Assembly (NCBI GenBank): GCA_031553975.1 | Contig: JAVBKP010000148.1 | Coordinates: 1-14,470, forward strand | Direction: 5' to 3' | From: JAVBKP01 sp031553975 | Lineage (GTDB): Bacteria; Bacillota; Clostridia; Peptostreptococcales; Anaerovoracaceae | Length of the DNA: 14,470 nt | Part shown: positions 13,169-14,470 of the stretch, in pieces | Position numbering within the stretch: the first letter of the stretch is position 1 | Layout: each line of letters begins with the position of its first letter | The notes under the pieces: model-generated | What the model saw: the letters and a program-made list of their open reading frames with translations, nothing else | The model's database searches: none | Told to the model about the DNA's origin: nothing | Made by a program: the position numbers and the translations under genes

Positions 13169-14470
13169 ATGTCACAAATCAATATATCAAACGTAACATT
13201 CGCCTACGAAGGTGCCTACGATAATGTCTTTGAAAATGTATCTTTTCAGATGGATACAGACTGGCGATTGGGTTTTACCGGTCGTAATGGTAGAGGAAAA
13301 ACAACATTTCTCAATTTACTTATGGGTAAATATGAATATGAAGGCATTATCAATGCTAGTACTAGTTTTGACTATTTCCCCTTTGAGGTAGCGGATCAGA
13401 CCCAACTCACACTATTTGTGGCGCAAGAGATTAACCCAGAGCTAGAAGAGTGGCAACTTCGCAAAGAATTGGCTATGTTAGAGATGGATGACGAAGTGCT
13501 TTATCGTCCATTCATGAGCCTTAGCCATGGTGAGAGAACAAGAGTGCTGCTTGCCGTGCTTTTTCTCAGAGAAAACCATTTCTTACTCATTGACGAACCA
13601 ACAAATCATTTAGATATGGAAGGCAGAATCACACTGGCATCATATTTAAAACGCAAAAAAGGGTTTATTCTTGTGTCTCACGACAGAAATTTTCTGGATG
13701 AGTGTATTGACCATGTTCTCTCTATTAATCTGACAAACATTGAAATCCAAAAGGGCAACTTCTCTAGCTGGCTACATAACAAAACCCTGCAAGACGGATT
13801 TGAGATGGCAGAAAATGAAAAGTTAAAAAAAGACATACAACGATTGGGCGATGCCTCAAAACGCACGGCTAACTGGTCAGATAGGATTGAAGCTACTAAG
13901 AATGGAAGCCTAAACTCAGGATCAAAGCTGGACAAAGGATATGTGGGTCATCAAGCAGCTAAGATGATGCAAAAGGCAAAGAATACGGAGAAGCGTCAAA
14001 ACAAAGCTATTGAAGAAAAATCTAAGTTGCTGAAGAACATTGAAAAAGCAGATTCACTGATAATTAATAAGGCAAAGCATCATGCAGATAAGCTAGTGAC
14101 AGTAGAAAACCTTGGCATTTCCTATGATGATCAAACTATATGCCAAGGGATATCATTTGAAATCAAGCAAGGGGACCGTATAGTATTAACAGGCAAGAAT
14201 GGCACAGGAAAATCCAGTGTTTTGAAAGCTTTGCTAACTAATCAGACAATAAAACAGAACCGTCCCCAATTGCAAAATCGCAATTTAGAACCGTCCCCAA
14301 CTGCACAAAATCACAATTTAGAACCGTCCCCAATTGAGTCCACAATTGAGCCGCAAATGAAAATGCAAGGAACTATTCAACTTGCCAGTGGACTTATTAT
14401 TTCCTATGTTTCTCAAGACACATCGTTCCTGAAGGGGCATTTATCGGATTTTGCCCGTGAGCAAGGCATA
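13169..14470 (+). CDS. ABC-F ribosomal protection protein, Lsa-like (3' end outside window)
   Basis: The first 434 residues of an ABC-F protein; the frame is still open at the window end. ABC-F proteins of the Lsa group bind the ribosomal E site and displace lincosamides, streptogramin A and pleuromutilins. Domain one has Walker A GRNGRGKT (38-45), signature SLSHGE (near 118) and Walker B LLIDEPTNHLD (D142, E143), then SHDRNFLD. The inter-domain linker includes RTANWSDRIEATK and GYVGHQAAKMM, typical of the Lsa branch. Domain two begins at about residue 315, with Walker A GKNGTGKS (342-349). After it, residues about 363-390 derive from three REP-like arms, with the normal fold resuming near IQLASGLIISYVSQDTSF. 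The start ATG 13169 has AGAAGGAGG upstream. Substrate range is inferred from family, and the insertion may affect function. Confidence 0.9.
   Translation, partial: MSQINISNVTFAYEGAYDNVFENVSFQMDTDWRLGFTGRNGRGKTTFLNLLMGKYEYEGIINASTSFDYFPFEVADQTQLTLFVAQEINPELEEWQLRKELAMLEMDDEVLYRPFMSLSHGERTRVLLAVLFLRENHFLLIDEPTNHLDMEGRITLASYLKRKKGFILVSHDRNFLDECIDHVLSINLTNIEIQKGNFSSWLHNKTLQDGFEMAENEKLKKDIQRLGDASKRTANWSDRIEATKNGSLNSGSKLDKGYVGHQAAKMMQKAKNTEKRQNKAIEEKSKLLKNIEKADSLIINKAKHHADKLVTVENLGISYDDQTICQGISFEIKQGDRIVLTGKNGTGKSSVLKALLTNQTIKQNRPQLQNRNLEPSPTAQNHNLEPSPIESTIEPQMKMQGTIQLASGLIISYVSQDTSFLKGHLSDFAREQGI
14255..14333 (+). repeat. Three tandem REP-like right arms inside the ABC-F coding sequence
   Basis: AGAACCGTCCCC occurs at 14256, 14287 and 14320, all in one orientation and 31 and 33 bases apart. 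The first is read as NRPQ, the second and third as LEPSP, because the first spacing shifts the phase; the whole array leaves the gene in frame. There are no paired left arms. Confidence 0.95.

Noticed and set aside
6913..14333. CRISPR array
   Set aside because: The repeats are palindromic in pairs, irregularly spaced, occur inside genes, and there are no cas genes or uniform spacers.

Overview
The window looks like a chromosomal segment of a low-GC, Gram-positive anaerobe, most likely a member of the Clostridia. The grounds are AT-rich codon use, strong AGGAGG-type ribosome binding sites, TTGACA/TATAAT-type promoters with 17-base spacers, intrinsic terminators, and the families present (clostridial-type feoA/feoB, a YtqB-type MnmM, a NatAB-type exporter, EcsC, DUF975, and an Lsa-like ABC-F protein). 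I cannot name the genus. No rRNA, tRNA, CRISPR array or transposase gene was seen.

Left half (1-6900), compact and mostly housekeeping. It starts with a small HicB-fold protein. Next is a feoA-feoB ferrous-iron operon on the minus strand whose feoB is cut off after the start of its membrane domain and runs into a terminator. An intergenic region with two identical 70-bp tandem repeats separates it from a divergent tRNA methyltransferase gene (mnmM). A NatA/NatB-like ABC exporter follows on the minus strand. A plus-strand pair, ecsC-like then mnmA, comes next. MnmM and MnmA both modify U34 of the same tRNA set. A small unknown protein and a bidirectional terminator close this half.

Right half (6900-14470), accessory in character. 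It is studded with a REP-like palindromic element with arms ATTGGGGACGGTTCTAA and TTAGAACCGTCCCCAAT. I count 19 arm copies from 6913 to 14331 and none to the left. Among them lie a GIY-YIG-like protein, a fused MoxR-type AAA+/VWA protein, a DUF975 membrane protein, a PadR-controlled operon with two membrane-anchored proteins, and an ABC-F ribosome-protection gene cut by the window end. Two elements sit inside genes and keep the frame open: one in the linker of the AAA+/VWA protein and a triple array inside the second ATPase domain of the ABC-F protein. Others lie in the 5' leaders of the PadR and ABC-F genes.

The most interesting regulatory structure is upstream of the ABC-F gene. It has a near-consensus promoter, a well-placed ribosome binding site for a six-residue leader peptide (MYNISC), a segment that can pair with the terminator arm, and a strong intrinsic terminator. 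This fits the attenuation architecture known for antibiotic-inducible ABC-F genes, with a REP element inserted between terminator and coding start. The second is an 18-bp perfect inverted repeat over the -10 of the PadR operon, a likely autoregulatory operator.
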